A DNA stretch of 64,000 nt from Candidatus Kuenenia stuttgartensis (GCA_945902075.1 CAMDMA010000008.1:1-64000), one strand, 5' to 3'; positions 17,598-27,261 are shown, counted from the first letter of the stretch. Program-made: numbers and translations. The notes: generated by a model not told the origin, from the sequence alone.

Positions 17598-18428
17598 ATG
17601 GCGATACTCAAGCAGACATCTCCGAACACGCGCGTCCCTCAGGGCGGCATGTTCGATCTCGGCGACCTTCGCGCGGGCGCGGAGCGCGTGCTTCGCGAGG
17701 CGCGCGAGGAAGCTGCTCGTATCGTGGCGAATGCACGGGCGGATGCAGACCGGCAGCGCGTGGATGGTCGCAGTGAGGGTCATGCACGAGGTCTCGCCGA
17801 AGGTCGCGTCGAAGGCTTGACTGCCGGGCGCATCGAAGGTGAAGCTGTAGGTCGTGCTGCTGCGGCAGCTGCGCACAACGCTGCACTCACAACGATTGAA
17901 GAAATGTTTGCGGCTGAGTTTCTTCGATGGAATGCACAGCGTGACGAGGTGATGCGGAACGCAGAGCGTGAGTTGGCGGCGATAGCAGTTGCAATCGCAG
18001 AGCGTGTCGTGCGTGAGCATGTGCGCCATGATCCATCGGTTGTCGTTCGCGAGGTTGAAGCAGCGGTGTCGTTGTTCTCCCGTGCGACTCGGGTTTCGAT
18101 TGAGATTTCTCCTGACGATGAGGCTCTTGTCTCCGAGGCGATGCCATCATTGCGGGCGGCGTTACCGATGGGTGCGGAGGTCACGCTTTCCGCGCGCGCC
18201 GGGATCGAGCGCGGCGGCTGCGTGATTCGTTCGAGTGAAGGTTCAGTCGACGCTCGTATGGAGACTCAGTTTCGCCGAATGCGTGAAGGGATCGTGGGCG
18301 ACGGCCCAGGTATCGGCTCAAGTGTGGGCGGCGCGCGCGATCCGAAAGCAGATATCGCTGTGGTGGAGCGCGCTCCGATCGCGGAAACTCCTGATACCAC
18401 CGCATCCACGACAGAGGGTGAATCATGA
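17598..18428 (+). CDS. fliH: Flagellar assembly protein FliH
   Basis: Ala/Glu/Arg-rich coiled coil, C-terminal FliH-like domain, between fliG and fliI. Confidence 0.85.
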   Translation: MAILKQTSPNTRVPQGGMFDLGDLRAGAERVLREAREEAARIVANARADADRQRVDGRSEGHARGLAEGRVEGLTAGRIEGEAVGRAAAAAAHNAALTTIEEMFAAEFLRWNAQRDEVMRNAERELAAIAVAIAERVVREHVRHDPSVVVREVEAAVSLFSRATRVSIEISPDDEALVSEAMPSLRAALPMGAEVTLSARAGIERGGCVIRSSEGSVDARMETQFRRMREGIVGDGPGIGSSVGGARDPKADIAVVERAPIAETPDTTASTTEGES

Positions 18429-19801
18429 AACTTGCCGCGATCCGTCCAGCTATTCGAGCGATCGAATCACGCGAGATCGTGGGCACGGTCCGCGCGGTGA
18501 AGGGGCTTGTGCTTGCAGTCGAACAGTTGCCACTTCCCGTCGGGTCGCTGGTGCGCGTCGAAGTACCAAGTCGCGACGAAGCTCCGCGTGGTGAGGTCGT
18601 TGGTTTCGACGGAAATCGTGCACTTGTCATGCTCCTCTCAGAGGCCGATGGTGTCTCAAGCGGCGTGCAGGTAATCGGTGAGCAACCTTTCGCAACCATC
18701 GGCGTGAGCGACCAGTGGCTTGGTCGCGTGGTCGATGCACTTGGCCGTCCGATTGATGGAAAGGGTCCGATTCCTCCTGGATCGCCGCAGCCGATTTGGC
18801 CGGCGCGAACCAGTCCGCTCGCGCGCGGAGTCGTTCGCGATGCATTGCCGACCGGCGTCCGTGCAATTGACTCGATGCTCACGATCGGCAAGGGGCAGCG
18901 CATGGGAATCTTCGCTGGACCCGGTGTTGGGAAGAGCACGCTGCTTGGCTCAATTGCGCGTGGAACCAGTGCGCACGTCAACGTCATCGGTCTGATCGGA
19001 GAACGTGGACGCGAGGTGCCAGAGTTTCTTGAACATGTGCTTGGTGCCGACGGACTCAAGCGTTCCGTCGTCGTCGTCGCGACGGGTGACGAGAGTCCGT
19101 TGATGCGCGTACGTGCAGCGACGGTCGCATGTAGCGTCGCGGAGTACTTTCGTGACGAGCGCAAGGATGTGCTCTTGATGCTTGATTCGGTCACGCGTTT
19201 CGCGCAAGCCCAGCGACAAATTGGCCTTTCTGCAGGCGAGGCACCTGCGACCAAGGGATTCACACCGAGCGTCTTCGCAATGCTTCCGCGACTTCTTGAG
19301 CGTGCGGGCACGATTCAGGGTGGCGGCTCGATCACCGGTTTCTACACCGTCCTCGTTGAGGGCGACGACATGACAGAACCGATCGCCGACGCTGCGAAGG
19401 GAATACTCGACGGACATATCTTGCTTTCTCGACGCATCGCAGAGCGCGCGCACTATCCGGCCATTGACATCCTCGCGTCGATTTCGCGTGTTGCCGATCA
19501 GGTTTCTGACCAAAACCACCTCAACGCGCGTCGACACCTCTCTCGAATGCTTGCTGCATACCGCGAGGCGGAGGAGCTCATTCAAATCGGTGCGTATGCA
19601 AAGGGTTCGAATCCGGACGTTGATGCTGCAATTACCCTCAAGCCTGCGATTGAAGCATTTCTTCGCCAAGACACCCGCGAACGCGCCGAGTATCCGCGCA
19701 CGCTCCGTTCTTTGATCGAACTTTCGCTCTCTGCCGGATCTGCAGGCCGTCGTCCGCAACAACCGTCTGCGCAGCCGCAAAACAGCGTAAGAAAGGCCTG
19801 A
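18425..19801 (+). CDS. fliI: Flagellum-specific ATPase FliI
   Basis: GIFAGPGVGKSTLLG, ATGDESPLMR, GSITGFYTVLVEGDDMTEPIAD. Confidence 0.96.
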   Translation: MKLAAIRPAIRAIESREIVGTVRAVKGLVLAVEQLPLPVGSLVRVEVPSRDEAPRGEVVGFDGNRALVMLLSEADGVSSGVQVIGEQPFATIGVSDQWLGRVVDALGRPIDGKGPIPPGSPQPIWPARTSPLARGVVRDALPTGVRAIDSMLTIGKGQRMGIFAGPGVGKSTLLGSIARGTSAHVNVIGLIGERGREVPEFLEHVLGADGLKRSVVVVATGDESPLMRVRAATVACSVAEYFRDERKDVLLMLDSVTRFAQAQRQIGLSAGEAPATKGFTPSVFAMLPRLLERAGTIQGGGSITGFYTVLVEGDDMTEPIADAAKGILDGHILLSRRIAERAHYPAIDILASISRVADQVSDQNHLNARRHLSRMLAAYREAEELIQIGAYAKGSNPDVDAAITLKPAIEAFLRQDTRERAEYPRTLRSLIELSLSAGSAGRRPQQPSAQPQNSVRKA

Positions 19802-19826
19802 AGTCCGCCGACGAAGGCACTGCACG

Positions 19827-20294
19827 ATGGCACGATTCCGCTTTGCACTTCAGCGCGTTCTCGACCGCCGCCTCGATGAAGAGGAGGCGAAGCGGCGCGC
19901 GCATGGACAGATCGAAGCGAAGCGGCGCGCGCTCGAAGATGCACTTCGATCGCGCCAAAATGAAATTGGCGCTGGCCGTGATGCGTGGCGCTCTGGGCTC
20001 GTGGGCGAAATCGATCCAGCGACACTACGGCATCATGCAACAGCGGGGCTCGGGCTCGTTCGCAAAGCGCAGCGCACGGTGCTTGAAATGGCATCGCTTG
20101 AGAAAGTACTTGTAAAATCGAGAGCGGAACTCGTCGAAGCAGCACGAGCGCGCCGTGCGCTTGAGTTGCTCCGCGAGCAGCGATTTGCTGCATTTCTTTC
20201 CCAAGACGCCAAGCGCGAGCGTGAGCAACTCGATGAATTCGCTGGCGACATTGCCCGCCGTGCTCGCGGCGAAGAGGAAGTGACATCCGTATGA
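19827..20294 (+). CDS. fliJ: Flagellar export chaperone FliJ-like
   Basis: Coiled-coil charge pattern and position after fliI. Confidence 0.8.
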   Translation: MARFRFALQRVLDRRLDEEEAKRRAHGQIEAKRRALEDALRSRQNEIGAGRDAWRSGLVGEIDPATLRHHATAGLGLVRKAQRTVLEMASLEKVLVKSRAELVEAARARRALELLREQRFAAFLSQDAKREREQLDEFAGDIARRARGEEEVTSV

Positions 20295-21184
20295 AGACCA
20301 TGCTCAAACTTGTCACGATTCTCGCGTTCGCCAACCTGCTCGCTGCCGGGGGATTCGTCGCGTGGCTTGCCTCGAGTGGTCGCGTGGACGCCGAACGACT
20401 TGAGCGTGTTCGTGATATTTTCCGGCCGACGATTGCCGAGGAAAAGGCCACGCTTGCCGATGCTGCATCGAAGGGCGTCGAACTCGAGCGACTTGCTGCC
20501 GACAACAATCGACTTCGAGATCTTCCGATGTCGAGCTCAGAACAGATCGTCTCAAGTAGTCGATTCACCGAGCGGGCAACGCTCGCGATGCGTGCGCTTG
20601 AAGAGCAACACCGACGTATGCAGGAAGACCTCCGTTCGCGTGAGGGCACGGTGACACAGCGCGAAGAGGCGTTGACGGTGCGACAGCTCGAATGGGAGAA
20701 GTCCATCGCAGCCGAGAAGGATCGCGAAACCAAGGAGCAATTCCGGAAGGCGGTTCGACTTCTTGAGGCGGCTCCAGCGAAACAGGCGCGCGAGTGGGTT
20801 CTCGAACTCGTCAACACTGGTCGTGCCGAGATGGCGGTTGGGTATCTCGACGCGATGAACCCTGCGAAGTCGGCGGCGCTACTGAAGGCATTCAAAAACG
20901 AGGGTGAAGCGAAGGTGGCGACGGATTTGCTTGAGCGACTCCGCATGCTCGGTCTCGAAAGCGAGGCGAGCGCGGAACGCAACAATGGTGCCAAACCTGC
21001 CGACATCCCCGTCGATTCTGCCCGTCCAACGCGCGCCGCGAGTGGAGGCGCAGTCGCGGACGAGCGAACTCCCGTCTCGAATGGAGCGGTCTCGCTTCCG
21101 GGAACTCCTGCGGGACGAACCGCCACGGGAAAGCCCCCAAGCGCCGGAGCGCAAACCAACGCGCCGATCGACGGAAAGCGCTGA
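20291..21184 (+). CDS. MotE-like protein (TM + coiled coil + MgtE_N-like repeats)
   Basis: Single N-terminal TM; AVGYLDAMNPAKSAALLKAF...KVATDLLERLRML; fliJ-motE-fliK order. Confidence 0.65.
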   Translation: MKTMLKLVTILAFANLLAAGGFVAWLASSGRVDAERLERVRDIFRPTIAEEKATLADAASKGVELERLAADNNRLRDLPMSSSEQIVSSSRFTERATLAMRALEEQHRRMQEDLRSREGTVTQREEALTVRQLEWEKSIAAEKDRETKEQFRKAVRLLEAAPAKQAREWVLELVNTGRAEMAVGYLDAMNPAKSAALLKAFKNEGEAKVATDLLERLRMLGLESEASAERNNGAKPADIPVDSARPTRAASGGAVADERTPVSNGAVSLPGTPAGRTATGKPPSAGAQTNAPIDGKR

Positions 21185-22718
21185 ACGACGCGTTGCGCGG
21201 CCGGAGCGCGAGCTCGATACTTTGTCTGCCTCGGACGCGGCGGCTGCAGCGCAAGCAGTCAATCGGAATCGACCTTCGGATCAATCCGTGGTTTCCGCTG
21301 ACGGCACCGATCCTGTCGAGGCGTCAATTGACGATACGACCGATGCCACGATGGCCCAATCGCAGGATGCACCGCGTGAGGGCGCCAGCGTCGGCGCATT
21401 TGGGAGCGGGGCGACGGCAGCCGTTCAAGTTACGGTTGGCCAGGGACCGCCGAGCGTCGATTCGATACACGCGGCGTCAAGCGCGGCGCCATCGGGAGCT
21501 GCGGGCATGCCAACAGCCGCGCAGGCTGTTCCGTCGTCGACGCAACCTCTTACAGCCGGGCACGCGTTGGAGGCCGCTGCGGCTCCATCAGCAGCGCCAT
21601 CTACACACGTATCGTCTCCTTCCGAATCTATCGCCGGTGCGGTCACCGCGAACGACGCTGTGATTTCGTCCGGCCAACAGGCTCAGCAGGCGTCGCAGGC
21701 AAACGGAAATGCCATCACCGACGCGGCCGAGCTCCGAGCGCAGCCACGCGCCACAGGGACTGCAACTTCAGCATCGACAAAGCGCGCTTCGACAGGCACA
21801 ACACCCGCCGACGCGCTTGCGCAGTTGATGGAGAGCGCCAGTGCCGCGATAGAGTTGATCGCGCAGCGTGGTGGAGGAAAGGCAAACGGCTCTGCGCTTG
21901 CCGGTCGCCTCGCGGATGTCGAGGCTGCGATCGCCCGAGACCGCATGGCGCGCGAAATCGATGCGACAGGTGCAACGCTCTCCGCGGATACGGCCGTTGG
22001 CGAGGCGGCCAGTGCCGGTGACCCGACGCGGATGCTCCCCAACACAAGTACAAACCCAAACACCATCGTTGGTGCGCAGCACGCTTTTCCGACACCTGCA
22101 GTTGATGCTCTCGGCGGCGCAGTTTCCGCGTCATCTGCGCCGGCCGCAGACCTGCTCAGTTCAGGTGATCCAGAAGTGCCTCCGGCAGCGCACCTCGCCG
22201 CGAAGGGCGCTGGAATTCTCGCCAGTCAGCGCGGTGGCTCCATCACGATGCGACTTGAGCCACCTGCACTTGGTCAACTCCGGATTCAATTACAGATCTC
22301 GCAGGGCGCAGTTGTTGCCGATTTCACTGCTGCAACCCCTGAGGCACGACTGTTGCTTGAGTCTCATGTGGGCATGCTTCGTGAACGTCTCGAATCGCAA
22401 GGTCTCACCGTCGAGCGCATCAGTGTGCACGGCGGGCGCGGAACGGATTCCGCGCCGGTGACGACTGCGCAGCAAAGTCACGAGAGTCGATCGGATGGCA
22501 GCGACGCGCGCGAACGCAGCGATCGCGGACAAGGGCGGCAGGAAGGGCGGCAGGATGCCGCAGGTGGTGAGAGTCGTGGTCGCCGTGATGGCGACGGCGC
22601 CTCGCATCGCGCGCGCACGGAAGCGCAGTGGAAAGAGGGGCGCGCTCGCGAGTTTGCGGGAGTGCTCGAGGGCGAGTCGGTTGCGCGCGCGGCGGAGCCC
22701 GTGCGTCGCGCCGGGTGA
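20985..22718 (+). CDS. fliK: Flagellar hook-length control protein FliK (start uncertain: 20985 or 21081)
   Basis: C-terminal Flg_hook-like GSITMRLEPPALGQLRIQLQISQGAVVADFTAATPEARLLLESHVGMLRERLESQGL. Confidence 0.85.
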   Translation: MVPNLPTSPSILPVQRAPRVEAQSRTSELPSRMERSRFRELLRDEPPRESPQAPERKPTRRSTESAERRVARPERELDTLSASDAAAAAQAVNRNRPSDQSVVSADGTDPVEASIDDTTDATMAQSQDAPREGASVGAFGSGATAAVQVTVGQGPPSVDSIHAASSAAPSGAAGMPTAAQAVPSSTQPLTAGHALEAAAAPSAAPSTHVSSPSESIAGAVTANDAVISSGQQAQQASQANGNAITDAAELRAQPRATGTATSASTKRASTGTTPADALAQLMESASAAIELIAQRGGGKANGSALAGRLADVEAAIARDRMAREIDATGATLSADTAVGEAASAGDPTRMLPNTSTNPNTIVGAQHAFPTPAVDALGGAVSASSAPAADLLSSGDPEVPPAAHLAAKGAGILASQRGGSITMRLEPPALGQLRIQLQISQGAVVADFTAATPEARLLLESHVGMLRERLESQGLTVERISVHGGRGTDSAPVTTAQQSHESRSDGSDARERSDRGQGRQEGRQDAAGGESRGRRDGDGASHRARTEAQWKEGRAREFAGVLEGESVARAAEPVRRAG

Positions 22719-22747
22719 CGGAATCGATCAACGAAAGGACTTCTCGC

Positions 22748-23347
22748 ATGAGCGCGATCAATGCACTGACCGGCGGATCCACGGCATCGGCCCCAACAAG
22801 CCGTTTCACCGAGCTCTCGAGCGAGGAGTTCATCAAGATCATTTTCACTGAGTTGCAGAACCAAGATCCGTTCAAACCGAACGACTCGTCTGCGCTGCTT
22901 GAGCAACTCAACTCGATCCGGTCTATCGAGAGCGATATCGAGTTGTCGGGAAAGCTTGAGAGTATTGTGTTCCAGAACCAACTCTCAAGCGCGGGAAATC
23001 TCATCGGCAAGCGCGTGGCTGGACTCACTGCCGATTCGGAGCGGGTCGGTGGCATCGTGAAAAGTGTTGCCCGCAACGGCGACAACATTGCGGTCGTACT
23101 CGACAACGGCTGGACGCTCCCCATCGACAATATTGAGTACATCGACCAGGTTCCCGCGCCCACGCCGGCAAACGGTGCTGGAACGGGAAGCGCTGGCGGG
23201 TCGACCACACCACCGACCACACCACCGACGAATCCGCAGGCTGTCCTCGCGGGTTGGGGTGCTACTGGGCAGAGCAATAACAGCGGCGACATCAATGGTG
23301 ACGGAACCGTAAACGCCCAAGACCTCGCACTCTCGCTCGGCAGCTGA
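22748..23347 (+). CDS. flgD: Flagellar hook capping protein FlgD with dockerin-like C-terminus
   Basis: FIKIIFTELQNQDPFKPNDSSALLEQLNSIRSIES, NLIGKRV; C-terminus VLAGWGATGQSNNSGDINGDGTVNAQDLALSLGS. Confidence 0.9.
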   Translation: MSAINALTGGSTASAPTSRFTELSSEEFIKIIFTELQNQDPFKPNDSSALLEQLNSIRSIESDIELSGKLESIVFQNQLSSAGNLIGKRVAGLTADSERVGGIVKSVARNGDNIAVVLDNGWTLPIDNIEYIDQVPAPTPANGAGTGSAGGSTTPPTTPPTNPQAVLAGWGATGQSNNSGDINGDGTVNAQDLALSLGS

Positions 23348-23382
23348 GCCGATCGGGCACGCATCTTGCTTCCCCAACTCCG

Positions 23383-23877
23383 ATGAGCATCGATCCCCGG
23401 CAACTTCTGCGACGACTCGAGCCAGCCGTGCGCCCCGCGGGCCCCGGCGTGGCGCGCGCACGTACGTCGGCTGCGGATGGAGCCTTCGTCGAACTGCTCT
23501 CTCTCGCGCAAGATGGTGGTGTGGAAAGCGCACGCGAACTTGAACTCGCAGATGGCGCAACACTTGAGCCGTCGACCCTTGCGCATGTTGCCCGTGCACT
23601 CGATCTCGCGGAGGGCCGCGGTGCTCGTCGTGCAGTGGTCGTTGCGGAGGGCCGAACCTTCATCGCCGATGTCCCGTCTCGACGCCTTGAACGGCTCGAA
23701 ACGCGTGATGATTTCATCTTTGAAGAGGTTGACGCCGCGATCGCGATCCGCGGCGACACAGCCTCTTTCACGCATCGGCCGCTCGGGCCGCGTGCGCTTC
23801 CGCCTCGTGAGATCGCCGAGCAGTTTGAATCACTTTCCATCGATGCCGCCGCACGCGCACACCGCGCAAGCGCCTGA
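23383..23877 (+). CDS. Flagellar operon protein (TIGR02530-like) between flgD and flgE
   Basis: Conserved position and weak motif similarity (ARALDLAEGRGARRAVVVAEGRTFIADVPSRRL). Confidence 0.5.
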   Translation: MSIDPRQLLRRLEPAVRPAGPGVARARTSAADGAFVELLSLAQDGGVESARELELADGATLEPSTLAHVARALDLAEGRGARRAVVVAEGRTFIADVPSRRLERLETRDDFIFEEVDAAIAIRGDTASFTHRPLGPRALPPREIAEQFESLSIDAAARAHRASA

Positions 23878-23900
23878 CTCGACTAGCCGAGGAGCTCCAC

Positions 23901-25661
23901 ATGGCAAGCACAACCGCACTCTTCACCGGCCTCTCGGGACTCATCTCGAATTCACGCCGCCTTGACGTCATCGGTAACAACATCTCGAACGTGAACACGA
24001 CCGCGTTCAAGTCGAATCGCATGCAGTTCACGCCGACTTTCAGCCGAAATTTCTCGCTCGGCACTGCGCCAAGTGGGTCGACTGGCGGCACGAACCCCGG
24101 CCAAATCGGTCTCGGTGTCACTGTCGCAGGCACGCAACGCAATTTCAACAACGGCGCGATTGGTGCAACCGGCGTTGCAACAGATGTGGCGATCGAAGGT
24201 GACGGCTTCTTCATCGTTGATGTCGCTGGCACGCGTCACTTCACCCGTGCAGGAAACTTCGTGCGCAATCCGCAGAACGAGCTCGTCTCGCAGTCCGGCG
24301 CGCGTGTCATGGGCTTTGGTGTGGATGATCAATTCAACGTGATCGAAGGCGATCTTGTTGCGCTGTCCGTTCCGGTTGGAACACTCACACTCGCTGAGGC
24401 GAGTCGAAACGTCATCTTCAACGGGAACCTCAACGCTTCGGGAACCGTCGGAACGACCGGCAGCGTGCACACGAGCCGCGCTTGGTTTACCGATGCTGCG
24501 ATGACGATTCCTGCGAACGCTTCGACGGATCTCACAACCACGGACGTGTACATGTCCGATGGCGCGGGAGGCTCGGTGCTCGCTTTTGATAGCGCGAGCA
24601 ATCCAAAGACGATCACGATCTCTGGAGTGGAGAAGGGCGGCAAGGATCTCGGTACCAAGAGTTTCGTGTTTAGCGCGACTGCGGTCGCCGGTACGGATGG
24701 CTTTGGTACCACGCTCGGCGACTACACCGACTTCCTCGAGGATGTCCTTGGTCTCGACAACTCTGCGGTCGGCGGCGCGTCCAACCTTGGAGGCGATGTC
24801 ACGATCAATGCCGGTGGACAACTCGTGATCACAGGTAACGAGGGAACCGTGCAGGAGCTCGGCCTTGAAACTGCGGACTTCGTGGTCGGCACCCCCGGTG
24901 CGGGCAGTGGTCAGCCGCTCGTACTTTCGAAAACTGGTTCTGCAAACGGCGAAAGCGTCCGTACGAGCTTCGTGGTTTACGACTCGCTTGGCACGCCGCT
25001 CACGATTGATCTCACCTTTACCTTGCAGCAAGCGGCCGCTTCTGGCGGAACGACGTGGCAAATGGTCGCAGAATCAAACGACAACGATGCGACCCAGCGT
25101 CTCATCGGACTTGGTGAGATCACCTTCGATGCGAGCGGACGGTTTGCGTCGGCATCGAATCAGAGTTTCTCGATCGTTCGAACCAACGGTGCTGTGAGCC
25201 CGCTTACGGTCAATATGGATTTCAACTCGGGTACGGACGCTGTCTCAAGTCTCACCGACAGCGCTTCCAATCTTGCTGCGGTGTTTCAGGATGGCTCGTC
25301 GATCGGCACGCTCTCGAACTTCTCGATTGGCGAAGATGGGCGCATCTCTGGCTCGTTCACCAACGGCCTCACGCGCACCATTGGACAGATCGCGCTCGCG
25401 AAGTTCTCGAATCCTGAGGGTCTTGTCGATGCTGGTGACAACCTCTTCCGAACCGGTCCAAACTCGGGTACTCCGCTCGTTGCGAAGCCGCGCGACTTCG
25501 GCACGGGACGGCTTGTCGGCGGCGCACTCGAACTGTCGAACGTCGACCTCTCGCAGGAGTTCATCAACATGATTCTCGCGAGTACTGGATATTCCGCGGC
25601 GAGTCGCGTCATCACAACGACCGATGAACTCATCAATCAGCTCCTCGCGCTCGGTCGTTAA
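23901..25661 (+). CDS. flgE: Flagellar hook protein FlgE
   Basis: N-terminal LFTGLSGLISNSRRLDVIGNNISNVNTTAFKS; C-terminal GALELSNVDLSQEFINMILASTGYSAASRVITTTDELINQLL. Confidence 0.95.
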   Translation: MASTTALFTGLSGLISNSRRLDVIGNNISNVNTTAFKSNRMQFTPTFSRNFSLGTAPSGSTGGTNPGQIGLGVTVAGTQRNFNNGAIGATGVATDVAIEGDGFFIVDVAGTRHFTRAGNFVRNPQNELVSQSGARVMGFGVDDQFNVIEGDLVALSVPVGTLTLAEASRNVIFNGNLNASGTVGTTGSVHTSRAWFTDAAMTIPANASTDLTTTDVYMSDGAGGSVLAFDSASNPKTITISGVEKGGKDLGTKSFVFSATAVAGTDGFGTTLGDYTDFLEDVLGLDNSAVGGASNLGGDVTINAGGQLVITGNEGTVQELGLETADFVVGTPGAGSGQPLVLSKTGSANGESVRTSFVVYDSLGTPLTIDLTFTLQQAAASGGTTWQMVAESNDNDATQRLIGLGEITFDASGRFASASNQSFSIVRTNGAVSPLTVNMDFNSGTDAVSSLTDSASNLAAVFQDGSSIGTLSNFSIGEDGRISGSFTNGLTRTIGQIALAKFSNPEGLVDAGDNLFRTGPNSGTPLVAKPRDFGTGRLVGGALELSNVDLSQEFINMILASTGYSAASRVITTTDELINQLLALGR

Positions 25662-25682
25662 GCCTGTGCAGAGCTGATTCGA

Positions 25683-25737
25683 TCACGCGCGGCGAGCCCG
25701 AGTCACGCGCGGCGAGCCTGAATCACGCGCGGCGGGG
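25683..25737. repeat. 20-bp tandem repeat (tcacgcgcggcgagcc..) ~2.7 units over the stop codon of the PIN-TRAM gene
   Basis: Directly read. Confidence 0.9.
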
Positions 25738-27003
25738 ATTTCGACCGGAGCCGCCTCGTTCGCCCGGGCCAGAATCGCCATCTCGATGCGGTGGTCCATC
25801 GCGGTGTTTGGGTTGGCTCGTTGCGCGTGCAGCGAGGCTCGACGGCGAGCCCGGCATCGATGATTCGAGCGGATCGTACTTCGCGAAGATCATGCGCCCG
25901 CCGCTGGTGGTAAGCGTGTTCGACACGATCACAGTGATGGTCTCGCCAACGTGCGCGGCCGCGTGCTCGATCACGACCATCGTTCCATCGACGAGGTATC
26001 CCACACCTTGGGTTGGATTCTCACCGACGCGCAGGACCTCAATGTCCAGTCGATCGCCAGCAACGGCGTGCGCGCGCAACGCGCCCGACAGTAGGTGCAA
26101 GTTCACGGGCACCACACCCGCGATTTCCGCGACCTTTGCGAGGGCGGTGTCTGTGGTTACGAGGCGATATCCGTTTCGGCGCGCAATTTCAACGAGCGCG
26201 CGATCAACATTTCCAGCGTCGATCAGCCGTTCTTCGATGGTCACATCGACCTTGGGACTTGCCTGCATCTTCGCGATCATGTCGAGACCGCGCCGTCCGC
26301 GCGCGCGTCGCGTTTTGTCGCTCGAATCAGCGAGCCGCTGCAGTTCATCGATCACACCTTGGACCACGATGAACGGCGCATCGAGCGCGCCTGAATCGCA
26401 GACATCGATAATGCGTCCATCGATGATGGAACTTGTATCGAGCAGCATCGGGCGAACACCGCGGTTCTGCCTGGAAAACTCGACGTAGGGGATGACGAGC
26501 CGAAAGTCGTCCTTCGTTGTCATCACAACGGAAACCGCGATGTAACACAGGATGCAGCCGATCGAAATTTTCGCAAGGTTGACATACAACTCGGCGTTGG
26601 TTTCTCGCAGCGCCCACGCCGCGACAATTGAGTCAAGCAGCGTGCCGATTGCGTAGGCGCCAACAAGGCCGAGGCAGATTCCGAGGTAGATGCCGAAGAT
26701 CGACGCGAGTCGCTTATTCGGCGTCATCGTGTCGATCATCACGACGATGAGTCCGATGGCGCCGGTTGCGAGTGTCAGTCCGATGACAAGCGTGAGCGGA
26801 AAAGCCTCGTACGGGTCCGCTCGGCTTGACACCACGAGCGCCGGCGTCACGAGGACAAGCGCCATGAAGATGAGTCGAGCCGCGAGGAGCACGAGTTTGA
26901 CGCCGGGGGTGTGATGCGGGGGCTTTCGCCGCACGGTCGACGAGACCGAGGTTTCGCTTCGGGTGGACGCAAGCTCGGTCGAGGGGGGTACCGTCGGTTC
27001 CAT
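25723..27003 (-). CDS. PIN/TRAM-domain membrane protein (YacL-like); ORF could extend to 27048
   Basis: TM N-terminus; LLDTSSIIDGRIIDVCDSG..., VTTDTALAKVAEI, C-terminal TRAM-like region. Confidence 0.85.
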   Translation of the reverse strand: MEPTVPPSTELASTRSETSVSSTVRRKPPHHTPGVKLVLLAARLIFMALVLVTPALVVSSRADPYEAFPLTLVIGLTLATGAIGLIVVMIDTMTPNKRLASIFGIYLGICLGLVGAYAIGTLLDSIVAAWALRETNAELYVNLAKISIGCILCYIAVSVVMTTKDDFRLVIPYVEFSRQNRGVRPMLLDTSSIIDGRIIDVCDSGALDAPFIVVQGVIDELQRLADSSDKTRRARGRRGLDMIAKMQASPKVDVTIEERLIDAGNVDRALVEIARRNGYRLVTTDTALAKVAEIAGVVPVNLHLLSGALRAHAVAGDRLDIEVLRVGENPTQGVGYLVDGTMVVIEHAAAHVGETITVIVSNTLTTSGGRMIFAKYDPLESSMPGSPSSLAARATSQPKHRDGPPHRDGDSGPGERGGSGRNPRRA

Positions 27004-27054
27004 GGGATGGCATTCTACGGACACACGATTCGCGAATCGCGCTACCATCTCCGC

Positions 27055-27184
27055 TTCGGAGCCGCAGAAGACGGCCGGGCCCGGCGGGCGGGTCGGCCGT
27101 GAATCTGGTCAGGGCTTGACCGCAGCAGCCATAAGCGTTTCGGTCCGAGCCGACGGTCGCCTGGCCGTCTTCCGCGGCTCCGTA
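27055..27184 (+). ncRNA. ffs: Signal recognition particle RNA (bacterial small/4.5S type)
   Basis: 20-nt arms cggagccgcagaagacggcc / ggccgtcttccgcggctccg pair with one mismatch; apical GGTCAGG-N10-AGCAGCC, same spacing as E. coli 4.5S; directly upstream of dnaX-ybaB-recR. Confidence 0.88.
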
Positions 27185-27213
27185 TCTAAGTCCGTGTGCA
27201 GGTCCGTGTTCAA

Positions 27214-27261
27214 GTTCATGCCTGAGTTCATGCCTGAGTTCATGTCTGAGTTCATGTCTGT
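27214..27261 (+). repeat. 12-bp tandem repeat (gttcatgcctga/gttcatgtctga) x4
   Basis: Directly read; between SRP RNA and dnaX. Confidence 0.95.

Noticed and set aside
18181-19311. 376-aa minus-strand ORF opposite fliI
   Set aside because: Antisense to canonical FliI motifs.
19582-21159. 525-aa minus-strand ORF opposite fliI/fliJ/motE-like
   Set aside because: Ser/Arg/Ala-rich shadow ORF antisense to well-supported flagellar genes; typical of high-GC coding DNA.
22420-23775. 451-aa minus-strand ORF opposite fliK/flgD
   Set aside because: Antisense to recognisable FliK and FlgD; compositional shadow.
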